From contig NZ_JAPYZV010000009.1 of NCBI RefSeq assembly GCF_027812955.1, positions 103,873 to 167,872 of the forward strand: a DNA stretch of 64,000 nucleotides, given 5' to 3'. This document shows positions 48,349 through 57,471 of this stretch, one piece after another; position 1 is the first letter of the stretch; each line of letters starts with the position of its first letter. The position numbers and the translations under genes were made by a program. The notes beneath the pieces were generated by a model. That model was not told where the DNA came from. It searched no databases and saw only the letters and a list, made by a program, of their open reading frames with translations. The DNA comes from Pedococcus sp. 5OH_020 (lineage in GTDB: Bacteria; Actinomycetota; Actinomycetes; Actinomycetales; Dermatophilaceae).

Positions 48349-49254
48349 TCAGGCGTCCAGCGCGTGCATGATGCCAGGCGCGCGCTGTGCGGCCTCGGGT
48401 TGGAACACGTGCCCCCAGATGGCGCTCTTGTTGTGCACCCGCGGGACCCAGTCCTCGGTGACCTCGACGCCGTCGTACCCGTACTCGATGTGGAACGAGG
48501 AAGGGGTCGAGAAGTAGAAGGAGAACATCTTGTCGTTGCTGTGCCGGCCGAGGCTGAGCGTCAGCGGGATGTTCTTCTCCTCGACCATGTCGTATGCCGT
48601 TCCCACGTCGTCCATCGACCGGACCTGGAGCATGAGGTGGTTGAAGCCGGCGACTCCTGGTGGGCACTCGCCCAGGGCGAGGGTGTGGTGCCGCGCGTTC
48701 ACGTGGTAGAAGCGGGCGTTGAGGCGGCCGGGCACGATGATCTTGTCCGAGAGCTCGAAGCCGAGGACGCCGCTGAAGAACTCGTGGCCCTTCTCGATGT
48801 CCGGCATCAGGAGGAGGACGTGGCCCAGCCCCTGCTGTCCGGTGACGAAGCCCGAGATCGGACGTCCGGGAAGGAACGTCCCGATGGCTGTCTCCTGGCC
48901 CCAGACGACCTCGTGGTGAAAACCCCACGGGTCGTCGAAGCTGATGATCTGGTTGACGTTCCGGGCCTCGGCGAGGTCCTGGCCGCCCCGGGTCGCGGTG
49001 ACGCCCGCGTCGGCGAGCGCGGCGATGACGACGTCGAGATCCTCCTCGTGGTCGACCTGCCAGCCGAAGTAGGCGACGGAGTCCTGGTCCGCGGGATGTA
49101 CCTGGATCCGCCAGACGGCGTCGTCGATGCGGATGCGCACTGCTCCATCGGGGCCGGGGTCGGCCAGCTGGGCACCGAGGAACTCTGTCGCGAAGGCCGG
49201 CCACTGCTCGTGGTTCGGCGAGTTCACGCCCAGATAGGCGAGGGCTTTGATCAT
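48349..49254 (-). CDS. Type I extradiol ring-cleavage dioxygenase (module A)
   Basis: This two-domain vicinal-oxygen-chelate dioxygenase of 301 residues resembles BphC and HsaC and cleaves a catechol next to the hydroxyls using Fe(II). Metal ligands are His145 (GLGHVLLL), His206 (FNHLMLQV) and Glu257 (IEYGYDG), all in the expected places. The length is typical. It lies between the lyase and monooxygenase genes with short gaps. A paralogue of the same length and ligand spacing is at 57468-58382. Confidence 0.93.
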   Translation of the reverse strand: MIKALAYLGVNSPNHEQWPAFATEFLGAQLADPGPDGAVRIRIDDAVWRIQVHPADQDSVAYFGWQVDHEEDLDVVIAALADAGVTATRGGQDLAEARNVNQIISFDDPWGFHHEVVWGQETAIGTFLPGRPISGFVTGQQGLGHVLLLMPDIEKGHEFFSGVLGFELSDKIIVPGRLNARFYHVNARHHTLALGECPPGVAGFNHLMLQVRSMDDVGTAYDMVEEKNIPLTLSLGRHSNDKMFSFYFSTPSSFHIEYGYDGVEVTEDWVPRVHNKSAIWGHVFQPEAAQRAPGIMHALDA

Positions 49255-49286
49255 GGTGATCTCCTGTGGGACGGAGTGGACTGGGG

Positions 49287-50459
49287 TCAGGCGAAGGGAG
49301 GCGGGACGGGTCGCTCCGCGCCGAAGTCGTCATTCGCCCAGGCCACGTAGATGGTCTCGGCGACGTTGCAGATGTGGCTCAGGCCGGACTGCAGGTCACG
49401 CCAGTAGCGCTCGTTGGGGAGCCGCTCGTGGATGGCCTGCGCACCGCTGAGCTTGTACAGCCGGTCCACTGCGTCCACGGCCCGGCGTACGGCACGGACG
49501 CCGTTGCGGCGAGCCGTGAGCCGCTGCGACCACGTCACCTCGCCACCCTTGTCGACGTACTCGTACAGCTCCCTCATGTCGTTCAGCAGGTGCGAGCGCG
49601 AGGCCGCCACGTCGGCCGCGGTCTCGGCGTACACGGCCAGCTGGATCGGGTCCGCCTTCGCCACCCGGCCGTCGGCGGACACGCGGTTGAGCATGTACTC
49701 GCGGTAGACGTCGAGGGCCCCCTGGGCGATGCCGATCGTCCCGCTGTTGATGGCGGCAGAGAACACCACCGGGAACTTCAGGCGGTAGAGCGCCTTGCCG
49801 GGCTGGCGGTCCTCGAAGTCGCCCTCGTGCATCCGAAGCGCCTCGACGACCCTGTAGTCCGGGACGAAGACATCCTGCATCCGGACGTCCTTGGAGCCCG
49901 TGCCCTTCAGGCCCAGGGTGTTCCAGGACCCGTCGACGATCTCGTAGTCCTTGCGGGGGATGACGAAGTGTCGGATGTCCGGCGGCATGACGGGCTGGCC
50001 GTCCTCACCCGCAACCATGCCACCGAGGATCACCCAGTCGGAATGGTCGGTGCCGGTGGAGTACGGCCACTGTCCGGTGAAGAGGAAGCCACCGTCGACG
50101 GGCTTCGCCCTGCCGAAGGGTGCGTAGGGCGAGGCCGTCCAGGTGTCGGGGTCGACTCCCCAGATCTCCTCCTGGAGCCGCGGGTCCATCATGGCGATCT
50201 CCCAGGGGTGCACGCCGACCACGCCGGTGACCCAGCCTGCCGAGGGCGAGGCGGCCGCGACCGCCATCGCAGCCTCCATGAACTCGACCGGGTGGGCCTC
50301 GTACCCGCCGTACTCGCGTGGCTGGTACATCCGGATCACTCCGGTGTCCCGCAGGGCCGCGGCGCTGCGGTCGGTCAGCCTGCCGAGCTGGTCGCTCGGC
50401 ACGGACTCGTCGCCGAGCGCCCGCGCTGCCGCAGTGATGTTGCCGAGAACGTCGGTCAT
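49287..50459 (-). CDS. Flavin-dependent monooxygenase, HsaA-like (module A)
   Basis: This protein of 390 residues has the acyl-CoA dehydrogenase fold used by the oxygenase parts of two-component hydroxylases (HsaA, HpaH-C2, DszC). The pattern HPSAGW-like (SPSAGWVTGVVG), GQWPYSTGTDHSDWVILGG, the GLKGTGSKDV loop and a late RYWRDLQSGLSHI are typical. It would hydroxylate a phenol ortho to its hydroxyl with reduced flavin supplied by the reductase at 38.4 kb, giving the catechol for the adjacent extradiol enzyme. Start at the ATG at 50459. It is clearly paralogous to the gene at 51491. Confidence 0.92.
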   Translation of the reverse strand: MTDVLGNITAAARALGDESVPSDQLGRLTDRSAAALRDTGVIRMYQPREYGGYEAHPVEFMEAAMAVAAASPSAGWVTGVVGVHPWEIAMMDPRLQEEIWGVDPDTWTASPYAPFGRAKPVDGGFLFTGQWPYSTGTDHSDWVILGGMVAGEDGQPVMPPDIRHFVIPRKDYEIVDGSWNTLGLKGTGSKDVRMQDVFVPDYRVVEALRMHEGDFEDRQPGKALYRLKFPVVFSAAINSGTIGIAQGALDVYREYMLNRVSADGRVAKADPIQLAVYAETAADVAASRSHLLNDMRELYEYVDKGGEVTWSQRLTARRNGVRAVRRAVDAVDRLYKLSGAQAIHERLPNERYWRDLQSGLSHICNVAETIYVAWANDDFGAERPVPPPFA

Positions 50460-50514
50460 GGGTTGTCCTTTCCGGTCACCGGCCGCGACGTGCGGTGGTG
50501 AGGAGCACGCAGGG

Positions 50515-51363
50515 TCAGTTGTGGGTGATGAACTCGGTGACGAGCCGGTTGAACTCGTCGGCGTGCTCCACCTGCGCCCAGTGGCCGCACCGGTTGAGCA
50601 CGACCAGCCGTGAGTTGGGGATGTGCGCCAGGAGGACCAGCGAGTTCTCGAAGCCGACCACGCGGTCGTCCCGGCCGTGGATGAGCAGGGTCGGGACCTC
50701 GACCTTGGGGAGGTCCTCGAGCCGGAACCACTTGGGGATAGGGCCGCCCTGCCCCAGGCCGGTGAGGTAGTTGGCGAGATGCTCCGGCCGGGACTGCGCT
50801 CCATCCGCCCGCTCCACCGCAAGCTCGTCGGTGCCGAACCTCTCCGAGTCGTAGGTCATGACCTGGACGAGCTTCTTCATCGAGGCCGGCGACGGGTCGC
50901 GGTAGGCCTCGACAAGGACCTTCATCCCCTCGGACAGCCCACCGCCCGGGCTGAACAGCTTCGGTTGAAGACCCGATCCAGGGCCCATCGTGATGACATG
51001 GCTGACGCGCTCCGGGTACTCGGTCGCCAGGCGCAGGGTCGTGATGCCGCCCATGGAGTTGCCGACGAAGGCGGCCTTGTCGATGCCCAGGGCGTCGAGC
51101 AGCTGCACCGCCGCGAGGGCGTGGTCCTGACGGTCCCTGGTCGCAGGGTCGGAGGCGCCCCAGCCGGGCATGTCCGGCGCGATGACGTGGAAGTGCTCCG
51201 CGAGCACGCTGATGTTGGTCTTGTAGTTGCTCCAGCCGGTGGCACCCGGACCCGATCCGTGCAGGAGGACCACGGCGCGCGCCGCCGGATCTCCGGACTG
51301 GGTGTAGTGGATGTTCCAGTCTTTGGTCTTGACCGTCTGACCGGTTGCCTCCAGTGTCAGCAT
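50515..51363 (-). CDS. Meta-cleavage product hydrolase, HsaD/BphD/MhpC-like (module A)
   Basis: An alpha/beta hydrolase of 282 residues that cleaves the C-C bond of the extradiol ring-opening product. LLHGSGPGATGWSNY is the oxyanion-hole motif of this family, GNSMGG holds Ser103, HGRDDRVV the acid, and RCGHWAQVE the His261. The product released is 2-hydroxypenta-2,4-dienoate, which feeds the hydratase at 35.2 kb, plus an acid that depends on the ring substituent. First gene of the ten-gene leftward operon, right after operator palindrome 2. Confidence 0.93.
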   Translation of the reverse strand: MLTLEATGQTVKTKDWNIHYTQSGDPAARAVVLLHGSGPGATGWSNYKTNISVLAEHFHVIAPDMPGWGASDPATRDRQDHALAAVQLLDALGIDKAAFVGNSMGGITTLRLATEYPERVSHVITMGPGSGLQPKLFSPGGGLSEGMKVLVEAYRDPSPASMKKLVQVMTYDSERFGTDELAVERADGAQSRPEHLANYLTGLGQGGPIPKWFRLEDLPKVEVPTLLIHGRDDRVVGFENSLVLLAHIPNSRLVVLNRCGHWAQVEHADEFNRLVTEFITHN

Positions 51364-51410
51364 CGTTGCTGAGTTTCCTCTCGGAGAGTAGGGGTGATAC
51401 ACCGCGTCAA

Positions 51411-51431
51411 TCTCTGTAGTAACCACTACAG
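51411..51431. promoter_or_regulatory. Operator-like palindrome 2 (CTGTAGT type)
   Basis: CTGTAGT-AACC-ACTACAG (51414-51431) is a perfect palindrome with 7-base arms and is the same as the core of palindrome 1 except for two spacer bases. The preceding TCT (51411-51413) also matches palindrome 1. It lies about 50 bases before the hydrolase start and thus over the promoter of the ten-gene operon. Confidence 0.8.
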
Positions 51432-51490
51432 CGAATGTAAACCAGAAGTGCCTGGCTGACAAGGGTGTGCGTCGTTCGTCTCGTCGCAGG

Positions 51491-52663
51491 TCAGTACTGG
51501 GCGGTCGGCGGGATCTCCCCGCCGAACACGTCGAGGCCCCACGCCAGGTAGCACGCCTCGCGGGCGTTGCACACGTGGGTCGAGGCGACCTGCAGGTCGC
51601 GCCAGTACCGCTCGAGCTCCGACGACTTCTGGATGGCCGAGGACCCCATGAGCCGGTAGAGGTCGTTGACCGCCTCCATCGCGCGGTCGGTCGCGCGGAC
51701 CTGGTCGCGGCGAAACCGCAGTCTGTCCTTCACGGTGATGTCGCCGCCCGCGGCGACGGTGTCGAAATGAGCGGACACGATCGTGCGGACGTGCGAGATG
51801 CTCGCCTCCACGTCGGACTCGGCCCGCGCAAGCGCCGCGAGGACGAACGGGTCCGTCTTGGAGACGCTGCCCTGCGTCGAGACCCGCTTCTCGATGTGGG
51901 CGTATGCCGCGTTCACCGCCCCGCGGGCGATGCCGAACGTCCCAGCCGCGATGGCGAAGGGGAACATCAGCCCGAACCGCATGGCATAGAGGGCCGATCC
52001 GGGCCTCGTGGCGTTGCTGTAGGAGTTGTCGCGGACCTTGGCGCCGTCGAGCACGCGGTAGTCCGGGACGAAGGCGTCGCGCGCCTCCACGTCCTTGGAT
52101 CCCGTGCCGGCGAGCCCCATGACATTCCAGGTGCCTTCGAGGACCTCGTAGTCCGGCCGCGGAAGGACGAAGTGCCGGACGTCGGGAGGTGACACCGGTC
52201 GGCCCTGGTCGTCGGCGACCATCCCGCCGAGGACCACCCACTCCGCATGGTCGGTACCCGTCGAGTAGGGCCAACGGCCGGTGAGGCGGAACCCGCCCTG
52301 GACCGGGAGCGCACGCCCGATCGGAGCATACGGTGAGGCGACCCAGGTCTCCGGGTCCGCGCCATAGACCTCCTTCTGCAGCCGCGGGTCGGCGATGGCG
52401 ATCTCCCACGGGTGGATCCCGACGACCCCGGCGACCCAGCCGGCCGACGGGTGGTTCTCCCCCACGGCCATCACCCAGTCGAGGAAGTCGACCGGGTGGG
52501 CCTGGAGACCACCGCAGTCCTGCGCCTGGAGCAGCTTCATTCCGCCGGAGGCGCGCAGGAGCTCCACGGTCCGGTCGGTGAGCCGGCCGAGCTCGTCGCT
52601 GGCCGAGACCTCGGCGCGCAGCTCCTCGGCGTGCTCCAGGACGTACCTCGTGGCGTCGTGCAT
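51491..52663 (-). CDS. Flavin-dependent monooxygenase, HsaA-like (module B)
   Basis: This 390-residue paralogue of the 49287 gene shares long runs with it (WPYSTGTDH, GTGSKDV, ERYWRDLQ). It has the same acyl-CoA dehydrogenase-like fold and should hydroxylate a phenolic substrate. N-terminal and ligand-pocket regions differ, suggesting another substrate or a second hydroxylation. It is the last gene of the leftward operon that begins with the extradiol gene at 58.4 kb, placed after the ABC transporter genes. Confidence 0.92.
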   Translation of the reverse strand: MHDATRYVLEHAEELRAEVSASDELGRLTDRTVELLRASGGMKLLQAQDCGGLQAHPVDFLDWVMAVGENHPSAGWVAGVVGIHPWEIAIADPRLQKEVYGADPETWVASPYAPIGRALPVQGGFRLTGRWPYSTGTDHAEWVVLGGMVADDQGRPVSPPDVRHFVLPRPDYEVLEGTWNVMGLAGTGSKDVEARDAFVPDYRVLDGAKVRDNSYSNATRPGSALYAMRFGLMFPFAIAAGTFGIARGAVNAAYAHIEKRVSTQGSVSKTDPFVLAALARAESDVEASISHVRTIVSAHFDTVAAGGDITVKDRLRFRRDQVRATDRAMEAVNDLYRLMGSSAIQKSSELERYWRDLQVASTHVCNAREACYLAWGLDVFGGEIPPTAQY

Positions 52664-52712
52664 GACGGATCTCCCTGGGTGGTGCGGGTCTGGGTCGTTG
52701 GTGAGTCGAAGC

Positions 52713-53831
52713 TCAGTCGGCAGTGGAGCGGTCCCGGACCACCTTGGCCAGCGCCACCGCGATGACCAGACCCGTGCCGTAGAAGACGTTCTGGATCCAG
52801 CCCGAGAAGCCGAGCAGCTGCAGACCGAAGATGCCGGTGGTCAGGAAGTAGATGGCGATGAGCGTGCCGAGGGGGTTGAACATTCCGGGCTGCACCACCG
52901 CCGTGCCGAGGAAGACGGCCGCGAGCGCCGGGAGCAGGTACGTGGCGGCCGACGACGAGTCGAAGCCACCGACAGTGGCGACCAGCATGACGCCTGCGAG
53001 CCCTGCGAGGAGCGCACCAGCGAGGTAGGAGCCGACCCGGATCCGGCGCACCCGGATCCCGGCGAGCCGGGCGACCTCAGGGTTGGCGCCCACGAACAGC
53101 ATCCCGCGTCCCAGCGGAGTCCACCCCAGCACGTACGCGAGGACCACGGCCAGCAGTACGCCGTAGAAGAAGGAGACCGGCATGCCCAACACCTCGTGGA
53201 GGGCGAAGGCACTCAGCGACGGGCTGTTGACCGAGACGATGGTGGAGCCGGACACCACCTGGGCCAGGCCCATGAGCAGCGTGCCCATCCCGAGGGTCAC
53301 CACGAAGCTCGAGACATCCATCACGACGACGAAGAACGCGTTGACCGCCCCTGCCACCAGGCACACGGCAAGTGCGAAGGCACACGCCGCCCAGATGTTC
53401 CAGCCGCGGTTCGACGTCAGGACCGGGATGAGCGTCGCCGCGATGCCCATCACCGACGCGATCGAGAGGTCGAACTCGCCCACCACCAGGGTGATCATGG
53501 CGGACATGGCGAGGAACACCAGGACCTGCTGTGAGCCGAAGATCGACGAGACGGTCGACATGGAGCCGAAGCGGTTGGGCATGAGCACCAGGTAGACGAC
53601 TGTCATCACCGCCCACACGAGCACGAGGGCATACCTGCTGGTGACGGTGCGCAGCCATGCCGGCTGGTACCGCCCCTGAAGCCATGCCGGCTGGAGGCGG
53701 CCGACCAGCCCCCTCCGGCCCGAGGGGGGCGCGAGGCTGTTGTGCTGTCCGCTGTCGCTGATCATGCGATCGTCGAGCTCGGCGTCGCTGGCCACACGCT
53801 CGGCCGAGCTGAGGTTGGAGGTGTTGGTCAT
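52713..53831 (-). CDS. RbsC-type ABC transporter permease
   Basis: This 372-residue membrane protein of the ribose/monosaccharide importer type has a polar N-terminal region of about 65 residues and then eight to ten helices. Family landmarks are VVGEFDLSIASVMG, SSFVVTLGMGTLLMGLA, GRGMLFVGANPEVARLAGI and FLGTAVVQPGMFNPLGTL. The importer lies inside a ring-cleavage operon, so it likely takes up the pathway substrate rather than a sugar. ATG at 53831 overlaps the ATPase stop. Confidence 0.9.
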   Translation of the reverse strand: MTNTSNLSSAERVASDAELDDRMISDSGQHNSLAPPSGRRGLVGRLQPAWLQGRYQPAWLRTVTSRYALVLVWAVMTVVYLVLMPNRFGSMSTVSSIFGSQQVLVFLAMSAMITLVVGEFDLSIASVMGIAATLIPVLTSNRGWNIWAACAFALAVCLVAGAVNAFFVVVMDVSSFVVTLGMGTLLMGLAQVVSGSTIVSVNSPSLSAFALHEVLGMPVSFFYGVLLAVVLAYVLGWTPLGRGMLFVGANPEVARLAGIRVRRIRVGSYLAGALLAGLAGVMLVATVGGFDSSSAATYLLPALAAVFLGTAVVQPGMFNPLGTLIAIYFLTTGIFGLQLLGFSGWIQNVFYGTGLVIAVALAKVVRDRSTAD

Positions 53832-55363
53832 GATGCCCTCGCGGTCGTGATGGTCTCGGAGTAGATGGCGTCGAGGACGTCGTCGGCCTCGCGGGTCCGC
53901 AGCTCGCGCACCGCACCATCCCGCCCGACGACGAGGATGCGGTCGCACGCGTCGACGAGATCCGTGGGCTCGATGCTGACGAGGAGGACGCCCACCCCGT
54001 CCGCGGCAGTGGCGCGCAGCGTGCGCAGGATGTCGGCCCGTGCTCCGACGTCCACCGCCTGCGTCGGCTCGTGCAGCACCAGCAGGTCGGGGCTCACCGA
54101 GAGCCACTTGGCCACGAGGACCTTCTGCTGGTTGCCGCCGGACAGCTGCTTGGTCAGCGTCGTGGCCGAGCGGGTATGGATGCTCAGCTTGCTGATCGCG
54201 TCGCGGGCAGTGCGGTCCTGCCAGCGGCGACCGACGAACCATGGCGTGCCTCTGCGCCGCAGGTTCGGCACCGCGAGGTTGTCGCGGATGCTCAGCTCGA
54301 GTGCCAGGCCCTCGAAGATCCTCTTCTCGGGGACGAGCGCCACACCGGTCGCGAGGCAGGTCGCCACGTCTGCGCGCGTCAGGTCGACCGTTCCGCGTTC
54401 CGTCGTGAGGGTGCCCGCGTCAGGACGCGTCGCGCCGGTGAGAAGCTTGGGGACGGCCTCGAAGCCGGTGCCGGGCAGACCGGTCAGACCGACGACCTCA
54501 CCACGACGGACCGTCAAGGAGAGACCGTGCACCCCCTGCCCGGTCAGGCCCTCGACCCGAGCAGCGACCGGCGCCGTCTTCAGCTCGCGGTCCTCCCGCT
54601 GGACGGCGTCGACGGTGCGACCGAGCATGTGCCGGGCGAGGTCCTGCTCGGTGAGCCCAGCCGTCGGCGCCCCGGCGGCAGCGACTGCGCCGTCCCGCAG
54701 GACGGTCACCTTGTCCGCGAGCCGGAGCACCTCCTCGAGGTTGTGGCTCACCAGAAGGATCGCCGTACCGTCGGCCACCACGCGTCGCAGGAGGCCGTGG
54801 AACCGGTCCAGCTCCTCGCGCGGAAGGGCACGGGTCGCCTCGTCCAGGATCACCAGGCCGCGACCGGGCTCGTGGTCCCGGAGGGCTCGGGCGATGGCCA
54901 CCTCGGCGCGGCGCGTGGCGCTGAGGGCGGCAACCGGGGTCTGCGGAGCCAGCTCGACGCCCAGCCTGTCGAGCACCCGGCGCGCGACCTGGTTCTGGGC
55001 GGTCCAGTCGATCCTGCGGGTGACGCGCGACTGCAGGTAGCCCCCGACACCGATGTTCTCCGCGACGGTGAGCTGGTCCAGCAGTCCGAGGTCCTGATGG
55101 ACGACGGAGACACCGGCGGCCCTCGCCTCGCCCCAGCGGACGGGCAGGTGCAGAGCCTGCCCGTCCACCAGGACGCTGCCACCCGGGTCACCGGCGTGGT
55201 ACCCGGTGAGGATCTTCACGAGGGTCGACTTTCCGCACCCGTTCTGCCCGACGAGGGCGTGGATCTCTCCGGGCGCGATGACGAGGTCGGCATCGGCGAG
55301 CACCCGCGCCTGGCCGAAGGTCTTGGACAGCCCGCGCGCCTCCAGCCTCATCGGGGCTCCCAT
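53828..55363 (-). CDS. RbsA-type ABC transporter ATPase, two nucleotide-binding domains
   Basis: This 511-residue protein has two ATPase domains. NBD1 has GQNGCGKSTLVK as Walker A, a diverged signature LSATRRAEVAIARAL, and VILDEATRALPREE as Walker B. NBD2 has a degenerate Walker A (GLTGLPGTGFEAV), a good signature LSGGNQQKV, and LLVLHEPTQAVDVG with His for the usual Asp. Degenerate NBD2 sites occur in this family. I start at the ATG at 55363, just after the binding-protein stop; a reading from 55417 would begin inside that gene. Confidence 0.9.
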   Translation of the reverse strand: MGAPMRLEARGLSKTFGQARVLADADLVIAPGEIHALVGQNGCGKSTLVKILTGYHAGDPGGSVLVDGQALHLPVRWGEARAAGVSVVHQDLGLLDQLTVAENIGVGGYLQSRVTRRIDWTAQNQVARRVLDRLGVELAPQTPVAALSATRRAEVAIARALRDHEPGRGLVILDEATRALPREELDRFHGLLRRVVADGTAILLVSHNLEEVLRLADKVTVLRDGAVAAAGAPTAGLTEQDLARHMLGRTVDAVQREDRELKTAPVAARVEGLTGQGVHGLSLTVRRGEVVGLTGLPGTGFEAVPKLLTGATRPDAGTLTTERGTVDLTRADVATCLATGVALVPEKRIFEGLALELSIRDNLAVPNLRRRGTPWFVGRRWQDRTARDAISKLSIHTRSATTLTKQLSGGNQQKVLVAKWLSVSPDLLVLHEPTQAVDVGARADILRTLRATAADGVGVLLVSIEPTDLVDACDRILVVGRDGAVRELRTREADDVLDAIYSETITTARAS

Positions 55364-55367
55364 GGCT

Positions 55368-56549
55368 CTAGCTCTGTCCCCACGCGGCGAGGAACTTGTC
55401 CCGGTACGCGCCACCACCGAACCAGTCGTCGGACAGGTACTTCTGGGCGCCGAGATCCAGGCCGCTCACGTTGGAGCTGGTGAAGTTCCGGCTGACGAAC
55501 TCCTCCCCCTTGGTGACCTCGTCACCGGCGAGCAGCTGCATCATCGCGTGCGCGAAGCGCCACCCCTCGTACAGCACGGGAGTGCCGAGGTCGGAGGCCT
55601 GCTGGCCTGCCTTGACGCGCTGCAGCCCGGCAAGGTCGGACGACGACGAGATGACCTTGACCTTGCCGGCGAAGCCTGCGCTCTGGATGCCCTGGAGCAC
55701 TGGCGGCACATAGCTGTCCACCGGGACGATGACCGCGTTCGTCTTCGGGTTGGCGACGAGTGCCGCGCTCACCGCGGAGCCCAGCTTGTCGACGTTGACC
55801 GTGGTGAACTCGGTGGTCGCGATCCCGCAGGAGGGGCACAGCTCCTTGAACTTCGCGATGCCCTTCTTGCTGGCCGTCTGCGTGGTGGTCGAGTCCATCA
55901 GGCGGGCCCAGATGACGTTCGTCTGCTCGCCACCGAGGGCCACCGCACTCGTGGAGAGCGCCTCGTGCAGCTTGAAGACGCGTGGGGTGTTGTCGTAGAA
56001 GGCGAGGTTCTTGTCGGCCTTCCGACCGCCGGAGGGCGCCACCCCGGCCACGATCACCTTGACGCCCTTGCCGACCAGCGCCTCGAACGCCGGCCCGGCC
56101 ATCTGGTAGTCCACGAACGACGTGATGACCCCGTCGACCTTCTCGTCACCGGCGGTCTTGAGACACGACGCGACGGCGGTGGGGTTGAACTTGCCGTCGC
56201 AGATGTTCACCGTCGCGCCGGCCGCGCCAAGTGCCTGCTGTACGCCGACCCCGATGCCGTGGATGACGGGCACCTGGTCACCGAACGCGACATACGTGAA
56301 CTTCCTGCCCTTGACGTCCGGGCTCTGGCTCAGCTTCGTGAAGTCGGGCCAGCTGGGCGCCCCGTCGAGGGCGGCCATCTGCTCCTTCGCCTTCGCGACT
56401 CCCGCTGTCGCGGTTGCTCCTGCACGGGTCACGGATGCGTCCTGCGCGGCGCCCTTCTCGCCGGCACCGCAGGCGGCGACGAGGGCGGCGACGCCGACCG
56501 CAGCGGCAAGGGTGCGTGCCAGCCTGGGGCGGATGAGTGGACTGGACAT
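55368..56549 (-). CDS. RbsB/BMP-type substrate-binding lipoprotein
   Basis: This 393-residue lipoprotein has lipobox VAAC (Cys near residue 27) and a periplasmic-binding-protein fold of the sugar-binding group: FTYVAFGDQVPVIHGIGVGVQQAL, DGVITSFVDYQMAG, AVIVPVDSYVPPVLQGIQ and KVKVISSSSDLAGLQ. It presents the substrate to the RbsC/RbsA-type proteins encoded next. Given the context the ligand is probably an aromatic or alicyclic compound or its glycoside. Confidence 0.9.
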   Translation of the reverse strand: MSSPLIRPRLARTLAAAVGVAALVAACGAGEKGAAQDASVTRAGATATAGVAKAKEQMAALDGAPSWPDFTKLSQSPDVKGRKFTYVAFGDQVPVIHGIGVGVQQALGAAGATVNICDGKFNPTAVASCLKTAGDEKVDGVITSFVDYQMAGPAFEALVGKGVKVIVAGVAPSGGRKADKNLAFYDNTPRVFKLHEALSTSAVALGGEQTNVIWARLMDSTTTQTASKKGIAKFKELCPSCGIATTEFTTVNVDKLGSAVSAALVANPKTNAVIVPVDSYVPPVLQGIQSAGFAGKVKVISSSSDLAGLQRVKAGQQASDLGTPVLYEGWRFAHAMMQLLAGDEVTKGEEFVSRNFTSSNVSGLDLGAQKYLSDDWFGGGAYRDKFLAAWGQS

Positions 56550-56628
56550 GTGTCGGCTCCTTTGCCGGTTGGTGATGGTGCTTTGGTGGAGTGCTGTCGG
56601 AACTGGCGCGGTCGGGGCCTGGCGGCCG

Positions 56629-57471
56629 CTAGGCCATGACGTGGGTCATGCGCCCGATGCCCCCGACCCAGGTCTCCAACGTCTGCCCCGGCTGGAGGTA
56701 GGTGGGAGGGTTCATTCCCATGCCGACCCCGTCGGGGGTGCCGGTGAAGACGAGGTCGCCCGGTCTCAGCGTCAGGACCTTGGAGAGCTCGGACAGCGAG
56801 CGGGGGATGGAGAACAGGAGCCGTGCTGTCGTCCCGGACTGCACCACGGTGCCGTCGACGCTGCATCCGAGCTCGAGGTCGTTCGGGTCGGCGAGCTCGT
56901 CCATGGAGACGACCCACGGACCGATGGGGGCGAACCCGGGGTACGACTTCGCGAGCCCGAACTGTGGTGCCGGGCCGGAGAACTGGCGCGTGCGCTCCGA
57001 GAGGTCCTGGCCGATCGTGAGGCCGGCCAGGTGAGCGAACACTCGCTCCTCGGGGACCTGGTGCATCTCGGCCCCGACCACCGCGACGACCTCGACCTCC
57101 CAGTCCGTCGAGCCGCCCTCCGGGAGGGTCACCGTCCCATGTGCTCCGGTGATGGCGGACGGAAACTTCGCGAACACCGGGGGCAGCTCCGTTGGCGGCT
57201 CGAAGCCTGTCTCTGCAGCGTGTTCGGCGTAGTTGAGCCCGATCGCGACGATGGCCCCGGGCGTCGGGACCGGAGCGTCCAGGTCCTCCGGGCGAACGGG
57301 CACGGCAGCTTCCGCGTCGGCATCACGCGCCCAGGCCCTGATCTCCTCGTGCCGGGACCACATCTGCATGGGGTCAGCCGAGAACCGACCTTCGCTCGCG
57401 GCGGCGAGGTCCCAGCCAGAGATCTCGTCGCGGAGCACGAATGCTCTGCCCGCGCTGTTCGCGAACCTCAC
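56629..57471 (-). CDS. Fumarylacetoacetate hydrolase-family enzyme
   Basis: This 280-residue protein has the FAH-family catalytic core: VAIGLNYAEHAAETG, PPVFAKFPSAITG, DWEVEVVAVVG with the metal-binding Glu residues, GQDLSERTRQF, and LVFTGTPDGVGMGMNPP. Family members hydrolyse or decarboxylate 2-oxo or acylpyruvate intermediates, or hydrate dienoates. In this operon it may process a cleavage product parallel to the hydratase at 35.2 kb, or an acylpyruvate. GTG start overlapping the extradiol gene stop (GTGA). Confidence 0.9.
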   Translation of the reverse strand: MRFANSAGRAFVLRDEISGWDLAAASEGRFSADPMQMWSRHEEIRAWARDADAEAAVPVRPEDLDAPVPTPGAIVAIGLNYAEHAAETGFEPPTELPPVFAKFPSAITGAHGTVTLPEGGSTDWEVEVVAVVGAEMHQVPEERVFAHLAGLTIGQDLSERTRQFSGPAPQFGLAKSYPGFAPIGPWVVSMDELADPNDLELGCSVDGTVVQSGTTARLLFSIPRSLSELSKVLTLRPGDLVFTGTPDGVGMGMNPPTYLQPGQTLETWVGGIGRMTHVMA

